From Actinomycetes bacterium (GTDB lineage Bacteria > Actinomycetota > Coriobacteriia > Coriobacteriales > Eggerthellaceae), in contig JAEZDJ010000030.1 of assembly GCA_023429565.1 (NCBI GenBank), forward strand, positions 45,822-109,821: 64,000 nucleotides of DNA, given 5' to 3'. This document shows, one piece after another, positions 49,539 through 57,185 of the stretch; position 1 is the stretch's first letter; every line of letters starts with the position of its first letter. The position numbers were made by a program, and so were the translations under genes. The notes below the pieces were generated by a model. It ran no database searches. It had not been told where the DNA came from and saw only the letters and a program-made list of their open reading frames with translations.

Positions 49539-49582
49539 GAGGGGGTCAAAGCCTGAGGAGGCCCTCAGGCTTTGACCCCCTC
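49539..49582. terminator. 20-bp bidirectional terminator overlapping the end of the stress-protein gene
   Basis: A perfect 20-bp stem, 49539-49558 with 49563-49582, has a 4-base loop and is followed by TTTCTT on the plus strand. The 3' arm covers the stop and final codons of the minus-strand universal stress gene. Confidence 0.88.
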
Positions 49583-50011
49583 TTTCTTGATCGTGTCCTT
49601 GGCGATGAGCACGGTGATGGGCGATTGCTGGACCACTGAATAGCTCACGCTCCCGAGATAGCCCTTCACGCCTCCCTGCCCGCGGCTTCCCATGATGATG
49701 AGGTCGCATTTCTCCTCGCGTGCGCTCTTGATGATGAGCTCTGCCGGCGAATTTCCCTTGAGCAGGTGAACGTGCGCATCGTTAGGGGCGAGGTCTGCGG
49801 CGGCCTGAAGCTTCGCCTGTATGGCTGCAGCCTCGTTTACCATGACCTTGTCCAAGATGACCTCGGCGCTGCCGGTCGAATACAGCTTTATCACATGGAT
49901 GAAGACCAGCTCGACAGCCTTGTCCTGCTCTCCGATCGAGCGGGCGAGGGCGAGTGCCCGTTCCGAGGGAGCAGATCCGTCATAAGCGACGAGGACCTTC
50001 GAACACCACAT
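49565..50011 (-). CDS. Universal stress protein (UspA family)
   Basis: 148 aa, a single Usp domain. It begins MWCSKVLVAYDGSAPSERALALA and has the ATP-binding motif G-x2-G-x9-G(S/T) in IIMGSRGQGGVKGYLGSVSYSVVQ, so it is of the ATP-binding type. It ends ITVLIAKDTIKKEG. Its last codons overlap the bidirectional terminator. GAAAGGGATGG precedes the start on the minus strand. Confidence 0.94.
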   Translation of the reverse strand: MWCSKVLVAYDGSAPSERALALARSIGEQDKAVELVFIHVIKLYSTGSAEVILDKVMVNEAAAIQAKLQAAADLAPNDAHVHLLKGNSPAELIIKSAREEKCDLIIMGSRGQGGVKGYLGSVSYSVVQQSPITVLIAKDTIKKEGVKA

Positions 50012-50489
50012 AAACGACCATCCCTTTCACCTGCTTTGCCCGGGACGCACCCCGATAAACGCATCTCAGATTGTAGTACGGGGAGCTTTCTGATTTGTTA
50101 ACGGCACGGTGGCAAAGAGGAAGGGGAGAGGGCCGACGCTCGATTCTGCACCTCTCCCTGGTTGGCCAGTGCATCGTTTCTCACCTGACTCTCCCTCAGG
50201 TCTCTGTGATACGACCTGCGATGTCTCCTTCGTCGGATCTTTATGTGGGATAGATGAGCCGGTTGCATTGAGGCGCGTGTCGAGGAAAAGGTCACTCTGC
50301 CTTTCATGGCTAGCTTGGCGTCCCGTTGAGGCTGCGCCCTCCATGAAGGAGTTGAAAATGCGTCCAAGAAAGGTTGATCTTCCCAGGTCTTCGGACGGCG
50401 GTTTCCCGCGGTCATTTTTGGTCGAACAAGTTATTGACCCCGTATGTCACCCCCGCTACAATAGGTACTCGCGCGTTGCGCGGGCAGGC
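50012..50489. other. Intergenic region before tRNA genes
   Basis: No gene is recognised in these 478 bases. ORFs running into the tRNA genes have no ribosome site. A CACCTGA...TCAGGT inverted repeat (about 50180-50200) is the only structure of note, apart from the tRNA promoter at the end. Confidence 0.5.
50434..50462 (+). promoter_or_regulatory. tRNA operon promoter
   Basis: TTGACC (50434-50439), an exact 17-base spacer, and TACAAT (50457-50462) lie 27 bases before tRNA-Lys. Confidence 0.85.
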
Positions 50490-50565
50490 GGGCCGTTAGC
50501 TCAGCTGGTAGAGCAGGGGACTTTTAATCCCAAGGTCGCGGGTTCGACTCCCTCACGGCCCACCA
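50490..50565 (+). tRNA. tRNA-Lys (anticodon UUU)
   Basis: Complete cloverleaf: acceptor GGGCCGT/ACGGCCC, D arm GCTC-AGCTGGTA-GAGC, anticodon loop CTTTTAA, T loop TTCGACT, discriminator A, and encoded CCA. Two stem mismatches are visible: G27-A43 at the foot of the anticodon stem and C50-T64 in the T stem. Confidence 0.93.
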
Positions 50566-50627
50566 TTTTTAGCCTGCCGCCACACCGGAACGCCGGTCGC
50601 GCCGTTCTTCGAGCTTTTGCTCCACAC

Positions 50628-50701
50628 TGGGCCGTCGTCCAACGGCAGGACTCTGGTTTTTGGTACCAGCTATTCAGGTTCGAATCCTGGCGGCCCAGCC
50701 A
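50628..50701 (+). tRNA. tRNA-Gln (anticodon UUG)
   Basis: Acceptor TGGGCCG/CGGCCCA, anticodon stem CTGGT/ACCAG with loop TTTTGGT, T arm CAGGTTCGAATCCTG, discriminator G and encoded CCA. The U1-A72 pair is characteristic of bacterial tRNA-Gln. It is cotranscribed with tRNA-Lys, 62 bases apart. Confidence 0.95.
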
Positions 50702-51179
50702 TCCTTCTCTGTTCGGCGATCATGCGATTCGCCAACTATCCTGCTGAAACGATGCCAATGCATGGCGCGGAAGATCGGGCACGGGTTCTGAGTCTCGTGA
50801 GTCCGGGATGCTGGAGCAGGCGACTCACTCGCAGCATGAAGCGCCGGGGCAACAGCCCCTTCGCGGATTTCCTGCGCTTCCGCTTGACCGGAGCGGCAAA
50901 ACGCGTAAAATTGATGCTGTCATCGCCGACGGTGCTCTGAAACAGGGTTGCCGCGAACACTTCGAGGCCGACAAGGCGGCTGCGCATCGCGCGAATACCT
51001 GGCGGTTCTGCCCTTCGGGCACGGACTGCGCGGCTTCTGACCGCACGCCTGGCATGCAGGCAGTTTCGAACCGATGGTTTGTCGGTTTTCTGCGCCCAAA
51101 AATTCTCCTTCTCGAATCGTGCATCTTTTGGTATCATCTATGGTTGCTGCTTAACGACGATTTGCTTGAAGGAGCACTT
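50702..51179. other. Intergenic region before infA
   Basis: No gene is supported in 478 bases. A weak AACCGA/TCGGTT hairpin followed by TTTC (51069-51089) may be a terminator. A TATCAT (about 51132-51137) could be the -10 element of the infA promoter. Confidence 0.45.
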
Positions 51180-51398
51180 TTGACCAAAGAAGATGTAATT
51201 GAGCTTGAGGGATCGGTTCTCGAAGCCCTTCCAAACGCTATGTTTAGGGTTGAGCTCGAGAATGGGCACAAGATATTGGCTCACATTTCTGGCAAGATGA
51301 GGATGCACTACATCAAGATACTGCCGGGCGACAAGGTGACGGTGGAGCTATCGGTCTATGACCTGAATCGCGGGCGTATCACGTATAGGTTCAAATAA
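51180..51398 (+). CDS. infA: Translation initiation factor IF-1
   Basis: 72 aa from TTG 51180 with AAGGAG upstream; the frame is open further upstream without similarity. It has the S1-fold IF-1 sequence TKEDVIELEGSVLEALPNAMFRVELENGHKILAHISGKMRMHYIKILPGDKV and ends LNRGRITYRFK. It occupies the ribosomal A site during initiation. It heads the block rpmJ-rpsM-rpsK-rpsD-rpoA-rplQ. Confidence 0.97.
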   Translation: MTKEDVIELEGSVLEALPNAMFRVELENGHKILAHISGKMRMHYIKILPGDKVTVELSVYDLNRGRITYRFK

Positions 51399-51597
51399 TT
51401 GGTTTGGTCTGCATGGCGTGTAACAGGCTGTGCAGATTTTGTGTGTCAAGGGACGGCGTAGCCGTCCTGTAAAGCGTCTTTCTGCCGTTGCTGGAGATCC
51501 GTTTGGACTCCGGCGATTTGCGTGGGAGACGAAAAAGTAATCACCTGCGGCTGGGTGTGTCATATAGGACGAAACGCATAACCGAAAGGAAAAAGAT

Positions 51598-51711
51598 ATG
51601 AAGGTACGTCCTTCGGTCAAGAAAATGTGCGACAAGTGCAAAATCATCCGACGCCATGGCAAGGTTTTCGTCATTTGCGAAAATCCGCGCCACAAGCAGC
51701 GTCAGGGCTAG
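51598..51711 (+). CDS. rpmJ: 50S ribosomal protein L36
   Basis: 37 aa, beginning MKVRPSVKKMCDKCKIIRRHG and ending with the basic tail NPRHKQRQG. The zinc ligands Cys11, Cys14, Cys27 and a His (RHK) are present, so this is the zinc-binding (C+) form. GAAAGGAAAAA precedes the ATG. Confidence 0.97.
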   Translation: MKVRPSVKKMCDKCKIIRRHGKVFVICENPRHKQRQG

Positions 51712-51729
51712 AAAAGAGGAGAACCATCT

Positions 51730-52098
51730 ATGGCACGTCTTGTTGGTGTCGACCTTCCTCGCGACAAGCGCATTGAAGTCGGCTTGACCTACATTTACGG
51801 CATCGGTCTTACGACCTCCAAAAAAGTCCTTACCGCTACCGGCGTCGATCCCGATGTCCGCGTGAAGGATTTGACGGAAGACGATCTGCAGAAGTTGCGC
51901 GACTATATCCAGGAAAACATCAAGGTGGAAGGCGACTTGCACCGCGAGGTTTCCCAGAATATCAAGCGCCTCATGGAAATCGGTTGCTACCGTGGGCTCC
52001 GCCATCGTCGCGGCTTGCCTGTGCGCGGTCAGCGCACGCACACCAATGCGCGTACGCGCAAAGGTCCCAGGAAGCAAATCGGCGGAAAGAAGAAGTGA
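51730..52098 (+). CDS. rpsM: 30S ribosomal protein S13
   Basis: 122 aa: MARLVGVDLPRDKRIEVGLTYIYGIGL, the RRGLPVRGQRTHTNARTRKGPRK signature and a basic tail. It sits in the 30S head and contacts P-site tRNA. GAGGAG precedes the ATG. It is 18 bases after rpmJ. Confidence 0.98.
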   Translation: MARLVGVDLPRDKRIEVGLTYIYGIGLTTSKKVLTATGVDPDVRVKDLTEDDLQKLRDYIQENIKVEGDLHREVSQNIKRLMEIGCYRGLRHRRGLPVRGQRTHTNARTRKGPRKQIGGKKK

Positions 52099-52108
52099 GG
52101 TAGCTTAA

Positions 52109-52507
52109 GTGGCAGCTAAGAAAAATGTGCGCACGCGCCTCAAGCGCTCCGAGCGCAAGAACATCGCAGTCGGTGCCGCGCATATTAAATCGACGTTCAA
52201 CAACACCATCATCAGCATCACCGATCCCCAGGGCAACGTGGTTTCGTGGCAATCTGCTGGCACGGTCGGATTCAAAGGCTCTCGCAAGTCAACTCCGTTT
52301 GCCGCTCAGATGGCGGCCGAAGCCGCTGCCAAGACGGCTATGGAGCACGGCCTGCGCAAGGTGTCAGTGTTCGTGAAGGGCCCCGGCTCCGGACGAGAGA
52401 CCGCTATCCGGTCACTGCAGGCCGCTGGCCTGGAGGTTTCCAGCATTCAAGATTGCACACCCATCCCGCACAACGGTTGCCGTCCGCGCAAGCGTCGTCG
52501 CGTGTAA
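52109..52507 (+). CDS. rpsK: 30S ribosomal protein S11
   Basis: 132 aa from GTG 52109. It has the family motifs AHIKSTFNNTIISITDPQGNVVSW, KGSRKSTPFAAQMAAE and the C-terminal DCTPIPHNGCRPRKRRRV. It is part of the 30S platform, next to rpsM (10-base gap). Confidence 0.98.
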   Translation: MAAKKNVRTRLKRSERKNIAVGAAHIKSTFNNTIISITDPQGNVVSWQSAGTVGFKGSRKSTPFAAQMAAEAAAKTAMEHGLRKVSVFVKGPGSGRETAIRSLQAAGLEVSSIQDCTPIPHNGCRPRKRRRV

Positions 52508-52523
52508 CTGAAAGGATCCCATT

Positions 52524-53150
52524 ATGGCTCGTTATACTGGGGCGGACTGCCGTTTGTGCCGTCGTGAAGGCGGGAAGCTCTTTCTCAAGGGCGACCGCTG
52601 CTACACGGAGAAATGCGCAATCGAGCGCCGCAACTATGCGCCGGGTGAAGCCGGCAGAAAGCGCGTGAAAGAAAGCGAGTATCGGAACCAGCTGCGTGAG
52701 AAACAGAAGACCAAGCGTATCTATGGCGTTCTGGAGAAGCAGTTCCGCCACTATTACCAGCTGGCGAACCGTCAGCAGGGCATCACTGGCGAGAACCTGC
52801 TCCGCATCCTTGAGAGCCGTCTCGACAACGTCGTGTATCGTCTGGGCTTCGCGAAGTCACGTGACGAGGCTCGTCAGCAGGTCCGCCACGGTCACATCAC
52901 CGTGAACGGCCGTCGTGTCGACATTCCTTCGTTCCAGGTCACCCCCGGCGATCTCGTTGCCGTGGCGCCGAAGGCAAAGGATATGCTCGTCATCAAGAGT
53001 GCGCTCATCAGCAATGAGCGTGTGCAAGTGCCGGCATGGCTCGAGGTTGACATTGAGAAGCTCCAGGGCAGCGTTCTTGCTCTTCCTCAGCGCGATCAGA
53101 TCGATTTGGACATTCGCGAGCAACTCATCGTCGAACTTTACTCGAAATAA
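52524..53150 (+). CDS. rpsD: 30S ribosomal protein S4
   Basis: 208 aa. The N-terminus has the zinc-type Cys set (CRLCRREG...CYTEKCAIERR), and the S4 RNA-binding domain spans about 95-155 (LESRLDNVVYRLGFAKSRDEARQQVRHGHI). It nucleates 30S assembly and often autoregulates its operon. GAAAGGATCC precedes ATG 52524. Confidence 0.98.
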   Translation: MARYTGADCRLCRREGGKLFLKGDRCYTEKCAIERRNYAPGEAGRKRVKESEYRNQLREKQKTKRIYGVLEKQFRHYYQLANRQQGITGENLLRILESRLDNVVYRLGFAKSRDEARQQVRHGHITVNGRRVDIPSFQVTPGDLVAVAPKAKDMLVIKSALISNERVQVPAWLEVDIEKLQGSVLALPQRDQIDLDIREQLIVELYSK

Positions 53151-53179
53151 TCGCGGCATATTAAGGAGGCTTACCCAAC

Positions 53180-54130
53180 ATGACAGAGTTCATGAGGCCG
53201 ACGGTAACAACGGAAGAAGTCAACGACACCGTAGCGCGCTTCATCGTCGAACCGCTCGAGCGCGGGTACGGCTACACGCTCGGCAACTGCATGCGCCGCG
53301 TGCTGCTGTCGTCGTTGGATGGAGCGAAAGCCACCGCCATCCAGATCGAGGGCGTGCAGCATGAGTTCACCACGGCTGAAGGCGTGATCGAGGACATCAC
53401 CGACATCGTGCTCAACGTCAAGGGTTTGGTTTTTTCCGCTCTTAACGAAGACATCACCGAAGCCACCGCCCATGTGTCGGCCGAGGGTCCCTGCACGGTC
53501 ACGGGTGCCGATCTCGACATCCCGACCGAGTTCACGCTCATAAACCAGGAGCATGTCATCGCCACGGTTGCCGATGGTGGACAGCTGGACATGACCATCC
53601 GCATTGGCGTTGGCCGCGGTTACGTGTCCGCGGAGCGCAACAAGCGCACCGAGGACCCGATCGGTGTCGTGCACGTCGACTCGCTGTTCTCGCCTGTGCG
53701 TCGTTGCACGCTCAACGTCATCGACACCCGCGTGGGGCAGCGCACCGATTATGACAAACTCGTGCTGGAAGTTGAGACGGACGGCAGTATCAATCCGTCC
53801 GAGGCCGTGTGCCGTGCCTCCAACATCATCAACCAGTACATGGGGGCGTTCCTGAGCCTTTCCGACATCGTGGACGAGGAAGAGGGCGAAGTGCCTTCCA
53901 TCTTCGCACCGGAAGGCCAGGAGTCGAACGCTGAGCTGGACAAGCAGATCGAAGATCTCGACCTGTCCGTCCGTTCGTACAACTGCTTGAAGCGTGCCGG
54001 CATCCACTCTGTGCGCCAGCTGGTCGAGTTCTCCGAGAACGACCTGTTGAACATCAGAAACTTTGGTGCGAAGTCCATTGAGGAAGTGAAGGATAAACTC
54101 ATTTCCATGGACCTCAATTTGAAGCTATAG
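53180..54130 (+). CDS. rpoA: RNA polymerase alpha subunit
   Basis: 316 aa: an N-terminal dimerisation domain (FIVEPLERGYGYTLGNCMRRVLLSSL; later EDPIGVVHVDSLFSPV), an acidic linker, and the C-terminal domain with the helix-hairpin-helix SVRSYNCLKRAGIHSVRQLVEFSENDLLNIRNFGAKSIEEVKDKL. AAGGAGG precedes ATG 53180. Confidence 0.98.
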   Translation: MTEFMRPTVTTEEVNDTVARFIVEPLERGYGYTLGNCMRRVLLSSLDGAKATAIQIEGVQHEFTTAEGVIEDITDIVLNVKGLVFSALNEDITEATAHVSAEGPCTVTGADLDIPTEFTLINQEHVIATVADGGQLDMTIRIGVGRGYVSAERNKRTEDPIGVVHVDSLFSPVRRCTLNVIDTRVGQRTDYDKLVLEVETDGSINPSEAVCRASNIINQYMGAFLSLSDIVDEEEGEVPSIFAPEGQESNAELDKQIEDLDLSVRSYNCLKRAGIHSVRQLVEFSENDLLNIRNFGAKSIEEVKDKLISMDLNLKL

Positions 54131-54143
54131 GAGATACGAGATC

Positions 54144-54779
54144 ATGAGACACTACAAGAAGGGGCGCAAGCTGGGAACCGACACCAGCCATACCAAGGCC
54201 ATGAAGCGGAGCTTGGTATGTGCGTTGTTCCTGAACGATCGCATCAAGACGATCGAGTCGCGCGCGAAGGAAATTCGTCCCGACGTGGACAAGATCGTCA
54301 CGTGGGCGAAGAAGGGCGACCTGCACTCTCGTCGTCTTGCCATCGCGGCGCTCAACGACAAGGAAATCGTGCGCGAGGTCTTTGAAAAGGTCGCGCAGGG
54401 CATGTTCCAGGATCGTCCTGGCGGCTACACCCGCATCATGAAGCTGGGCAATCGCAAAGGCGACAATGCCCCCATGGTCATCATGGAATTGGTGACGGAA
54501 CCGGTTGCCAAGACCAAGAAGGCCGAGGAAAAGCCTGCTGCCAAGAAGGCGGCGAAAAAGGCTGCTCCAAAGAAGGTCGAAAAGGCAGAGGATGCTGAAA
54601 AGCAGGCTGTCGAGGATCTTGAAGCGGTGGAAGAGGCAATCAAGGCAGAGGCTGAGGCTTCCGTCGAGGCTGCCGATGCGGCTGGCGACGAGTCCGCTGC
54701 AGCTGAGGCGGCAGAAACGGCTGCCGTGGTCGAAGAGGCTGAAGAAGCCACGAAGGCCGAGGAGAAGAAGGCCGAATAA
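54144..54779 (+). CDS. rplQ: 50S ribosomal protein L17 with extended tail
   Basis: 211 aa. The core (1-122) is MRHYKKGRKLGTDTSHTKAMKRSLVCALFLNDRIKTIESRAKEIRP...GGYTRIMKLGNRKGDNAPMVIMELV. The remaining ~90 residues are an Ala/Glu/Lys-rich tail, as in some actinobacteria. It ends the ribosomal block before a strong terminator. It starts 13 bases after rpoA. Confidence 0.97.
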   Translation: MRHYKKGRKLGTDTSHTKAMKRSLVCALFLNDRIKTIESRAKEIRPDVDKIVTWAKKGDLHSRRLAIAALNDKEIVREVFEKVAQGMFQDRPGGYTRIMKLGNRKGDNAPMVIMELVTEPVAKTKKAEEKPAAKKAAKKAAPKKVEKAEDAEKQAVEDLEAVEEAIKAEAEASVEAADAAGDESAAAEAAETAAVVEEAEEATKAEEKKAE

Positions 54780-54802
54780 GCCTCTTCTTTTACATGCTGT
54801 GC

Positions 54803-54830
54803 AAAGGGCCCGCTTTGGCGGGCCCTTTTT
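54803..54830 (+). terminator. Rho-independent terminator after rplQ
   Basis: Stem GGGCCCGC/GCGGGCCC (54806-54813 with 54818-54825), loop TTTG, then TTTTT; the flanking AAA can pair with the first T residues. It is 26 bases after the rplQ stop. Confidence 0.93.
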
Positions 54831-54921
54831 CTATAGTGCGCAAGAACAGAGTGCATGCGCCGGACAAGGGGATGCGGCATGCATCAAGGGTCAAGCCCGC
54901 ATTGCTGCATTTGCCGGCCTC

Positions 54922-55473
54922 CTACGCTAGGGGGCCTCGGCCATGCTCTTGCTGCGGCAGCTTTCGCTTGGCCGAAGGGGGAAGCGCCGGCAGCGCCTTG
55001 AGGACGCCAGCCGCAAGCGCGCCCGTAAGCAGGCCGGTGACGCAGGCAGCAAGGATCATGAGGGGCGCATTGAGAAGCAGAAGGGGCGTCTGGAGGACGG
55101 CAAGGGCAACCATCAGTTGTCCCACATTGTGAAGCAGCGCGGCGACGACGCTGGTGACGACTACGCTCACGCTGCTGAGCTTCCAGCACAGCAGCATGCC
55201 GAGGAAGGCGAGGAAACTTCCGGCCAAACTGTAGATGATCATCGACGGCGCTCCAATGATCAGTGAGGTGACGGCAACCTTCAACAGCATGATGGACAGG
55301 CCGCCCCGCGGTCCAAGCAGGTAGAGGGCCATCAGGACGGCGACATTGGCCAATCCCAGCTTCACCCCAGGAATGGAGGCGGGAACAGGGATGATCGCCT
55401 CGACGTATCCCAGCACCAGAGCGAGTGAGGTGAAGAGGGCAAGGTAGGCGAGCCGCGAGCTCCGTTCGCTCAT
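54922..55473 (-). CDS. Gx transporter / heptaprenyl diphosphate synthase component I-like membrane protein
   Basis: 183 aa with about five to six membrane helices. Family features are AYLALFTSLALVLGYVEAIIPVPASIPGVKLGLANVAVLMALYLLG and LHNVGQLMVALAVLQTPLLLLNAPLMILAACVTG. Proteins of this type resemble ECF-transporter S components and are commonly found beside NusG-II and ApbE/FMN-binding genes. It overlaps the upstream NusG-II gene by 4 bases (ATGA). It might supply a flavin or quinone-type substrate to the exterior, but this is inference. Confidence 0.82.
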   Translation of the reverse strand: MSERSSRLAYLALFTSLALVLGYVEAIIPVPASIPGVKLGLANVAVLMALYLLGPRGGLSIMLLKVAVTSLIIGAPSMIIYSLAGSFLAFLGMLLCWKLSSVSVVVTSVVAALLHNVGQLMVALAVLQTPLLLLNAPLMILAACVTGLLTGALAAGVLKALPALPPSAKRKLPQQEHGRGPLA

Positions 55474-55889
55474 TGCCGGACCCCTTCCGCGGGCTCAATG
55501 GTGACGATCAGCTTGTGGGGCATGCATACAATCATTTCCGTGCTGGCGTCGATGTCCCCCTGGTCGATGCAATCGTGGCCAGGACAGTCGCTGGACGTCA
55601 TGCGGACGCTTCCGTCCTCAATAAGGATAGTGTTGTCGCCAAGCTCGGTCGAGAAGGTGTATGAACCGTTTTGGCTGAGGGGAATTTCATGCACCGTGCC
55701 CTCGCCGTCGACAATGCGTACGGCGGAACCGTCTTCGGCAAGGCCAGGAGCAACCTGAAAGATTGCCCAAATTATCAGTGCAAGGGCTGACGCGAGGCAA
55801 ATCAGCGCGATGATCGTTCGCTGGGGTGTGACATGCCTCCTGATGGGAGATGCCATATCCGATTCCTTTCTTGTCGGTGAGGTTGTCAT
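55470..55889 (-). CDS. NusG domain II membrane protein
   Basis: 139 aa from ATG 55889, which overlaps the apbE stop as ATGA (GGAGGT upstream). An internal ATG at 55856 with AAAGGA is an alternative start. It has one N-terminal membrane helix (IIALICLASALALIIWAIF) and then an extracytosolic NusG-II domain with the typical TSSDCPGHDCIDQGDI and EMIVCMPHKLIVTI. Such proteins accompany extracytosolic flavin electron-transfer systems. The function is otherwise unknown. Confidence 0.85.
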   Translation of the reverse strand: MTTSPTRKESDMASPIRRHVTPQRTIIALICLASALALIIWAIFQVAPGLAEDGSAVRIVDGEGTVHEIPLSQNGSYTFSTELGDNTILIEDGSVRMTSSDCPGHDCIDQGDIDASTEMIVCMPHKLIVTIEPAEGVRQ

Positions 55890-56914
55890 GCCGGGGTGAC
55901 CTCCAGGCCTTCTGACGAAACGGTTGTCCCGACCGCGTCCATGAACGTTGCCTGGATTCCCTCAAGGCCTGCAACGAAAGATATCCCTTCATCGGCGCCA
56001 AGCAAGAACGCGATGGTTGAAAGCGCGTCCCCGTCAAGCGAAAGCTTGCTGAGGATGGTCGCGCTTGCTGTTCCATTTTGGGAGGGCATGCCCGTGTGCG
56101 GATCGAGCAAATGATGGTAGAGGATTCCGTCACGCTCGAAACTCCGTTCGTTTACCGCGCTTGTCACGACGGAAAGATCACGAGCAGCCACGTGGGCAAA
56201 CGTGCTGCCACGGGCCTGGTTGGGATCTTGGATTCCGATATCCCAAGGGTCACCTTGGGGACTTGATCCCAGGCCGTAGGCATTTCCGCCAAGGTTGATA
56301 AGGGCGGAGGTGCAGCCGTTCCGTCTCAGGAAGTCGGCGATGTCGTCGGCGATGTATCCCTTTGCAATGCCTCCGAGATCAAGCTGTGCGAGCGGGTCGG
56401 TCAGCGTCACGGTTTGGCCGTCAACCTGAATCGTGCGGTAGTCGATATGGGAGACCGCCTCCCGTAGGCGCTCAGGATTGGGGACGATGCCATTTTTGAA
56501 GTCCCAGAGCTGTGTCGCGCTGCCGATGGTGATGTCGAACAGTCCGTCGGAGAGCTCGCTGTAGTCAAGGGCCTTCGAGATGATGTCGGCGGTTTCTGGG
56601 CTTACGAGCGTGGGCATTCCGTCCGCATGGTTGATGGCATAGATGTCGCTTCCCGTGACGGTGCGAGAGAAAATGCTCTCGAAATACTGCAAACGTTGAT
56701 CTACTTCTGACAGAAGCGCCTGATCGCAGGATGCTTGAATTCCGATGATCGTGTCGAATGCGAAGGTAACGAGTTCCGCAGGGGTTGAGCCGGGGTCTTG
56801 CCGCTCCTCCTCGGGTTTTTGAGCCGAGGAGGAACAACCGGGCAACCCCACGGACAGTGCTGCTCCCAGAAGGGAAAACGTGGCGAGTGAAACAAAGTGC
56901 CTACGTGTGAGCAT
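55886..56914 (-). CDS. apbE: FAD:protein FMN transferase ApbE
   Basis: 342 aa from ATG 56914; a 12-residue longer form from 56950 is possible. It starts MLTRRHFVSLATF with a Tat-like Arg pair and a lipobox GLPGCSSS, so it is a lipoprotein on the outer face. The ApbE motifs are DGLFDITIGSATQLWDF, LDLGGIAKGYIADD and HHLLDPHTGMP. It covalently attaches FMN to Thr in D-x-x-S-G-A-T motifs of exported flavoproteins. The neighbour at 57186-59081 has exactly this motif. It is coupled to the NusG-II and Gx genes. Confidence 0.94.
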   Translation of the reverse strand: MLTRRHFVSLATFSLLGAALSVGLPGCSSSAQKPEEERQDPGSTPAELVTFAFDTIIGIQASCDQALLSEVDQRLQYFESIFSRTVTGSDIYAINHADGMPTLVSPETADIISKALDYSELSDGLFDITIGSATQLWDFKNGIVPNPERLREAVSHIDYRTIQVDGQTVTLTDPLAQLDLGGIAKGYIADDIADFLRRNGCTSALINLGGNAYGLGSSPQGDPWDIGIQDPNQARGSTFAHVAARDLSVVTSAVNERSFERDGILYHHLLDPHTGMPSQNGTASATILSKLSLDGDALSTIAFLLGADEGISFVAGLEGIQATFMDAVGTTVSSEGLEVTPA

Positions 56915-57037
56915 GAGACTCTCAACTCTCTTTCGAACCGATGCTTTCAATCGTCATTCGTCGAAGGGCCTCAGTGCGTGGTTGCTCCCGTTTTCGGTTG
57001 AGTCTTGCGGCGAATGAGGCTTGCTTCTGCGGTGGAG

Positions 57038-57094
57038 CCCTTCTGTCTGGATGCCGTCGGCAGGAGGGGTTGCGGCGGCATCCAGACAGAAGGG
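57038..57094. terminator. 19-bp hairpin between flavoprotein and apbE genes
   Basis: A perfect 19-bp inverted repeat, 57038-57056 with 57076-57094, has a 19-base loop. It probably ends the minus-strand flavoprotein transcript, although no U-run follows. Confidence 0.7.
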
Positions 57095-57133
57095 GGCATC
57101 GTGGCGAACGCCGGTTGCGAAGGGGCGCCGGCT

Positions 57134-57168
57134 GCGTACCGGAGACGGACGTGTCTTCTCCGGTACGC
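57134..57168. terminator. 12-bp hairpin just after flavoprotein stop
   Basis: A perfect 12-bp inverted repeat, 57134-57145 with 57157-57168, has an 11-base loop. It lies about 17 bases beyond the flavoprotein stop (minus strand), in tandem with the longer hairpin. Confidence 0.65.
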
Positions 57169-57185
57169 TTGCGGAAGGCGTGTTC

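Noticed and set aside
50109..50747. Plus-strand frame of 212 codons across both tRNA genes
   Set aside because: It overlaps two certain tRNA genes and has no ribosome site or recognisable domain.
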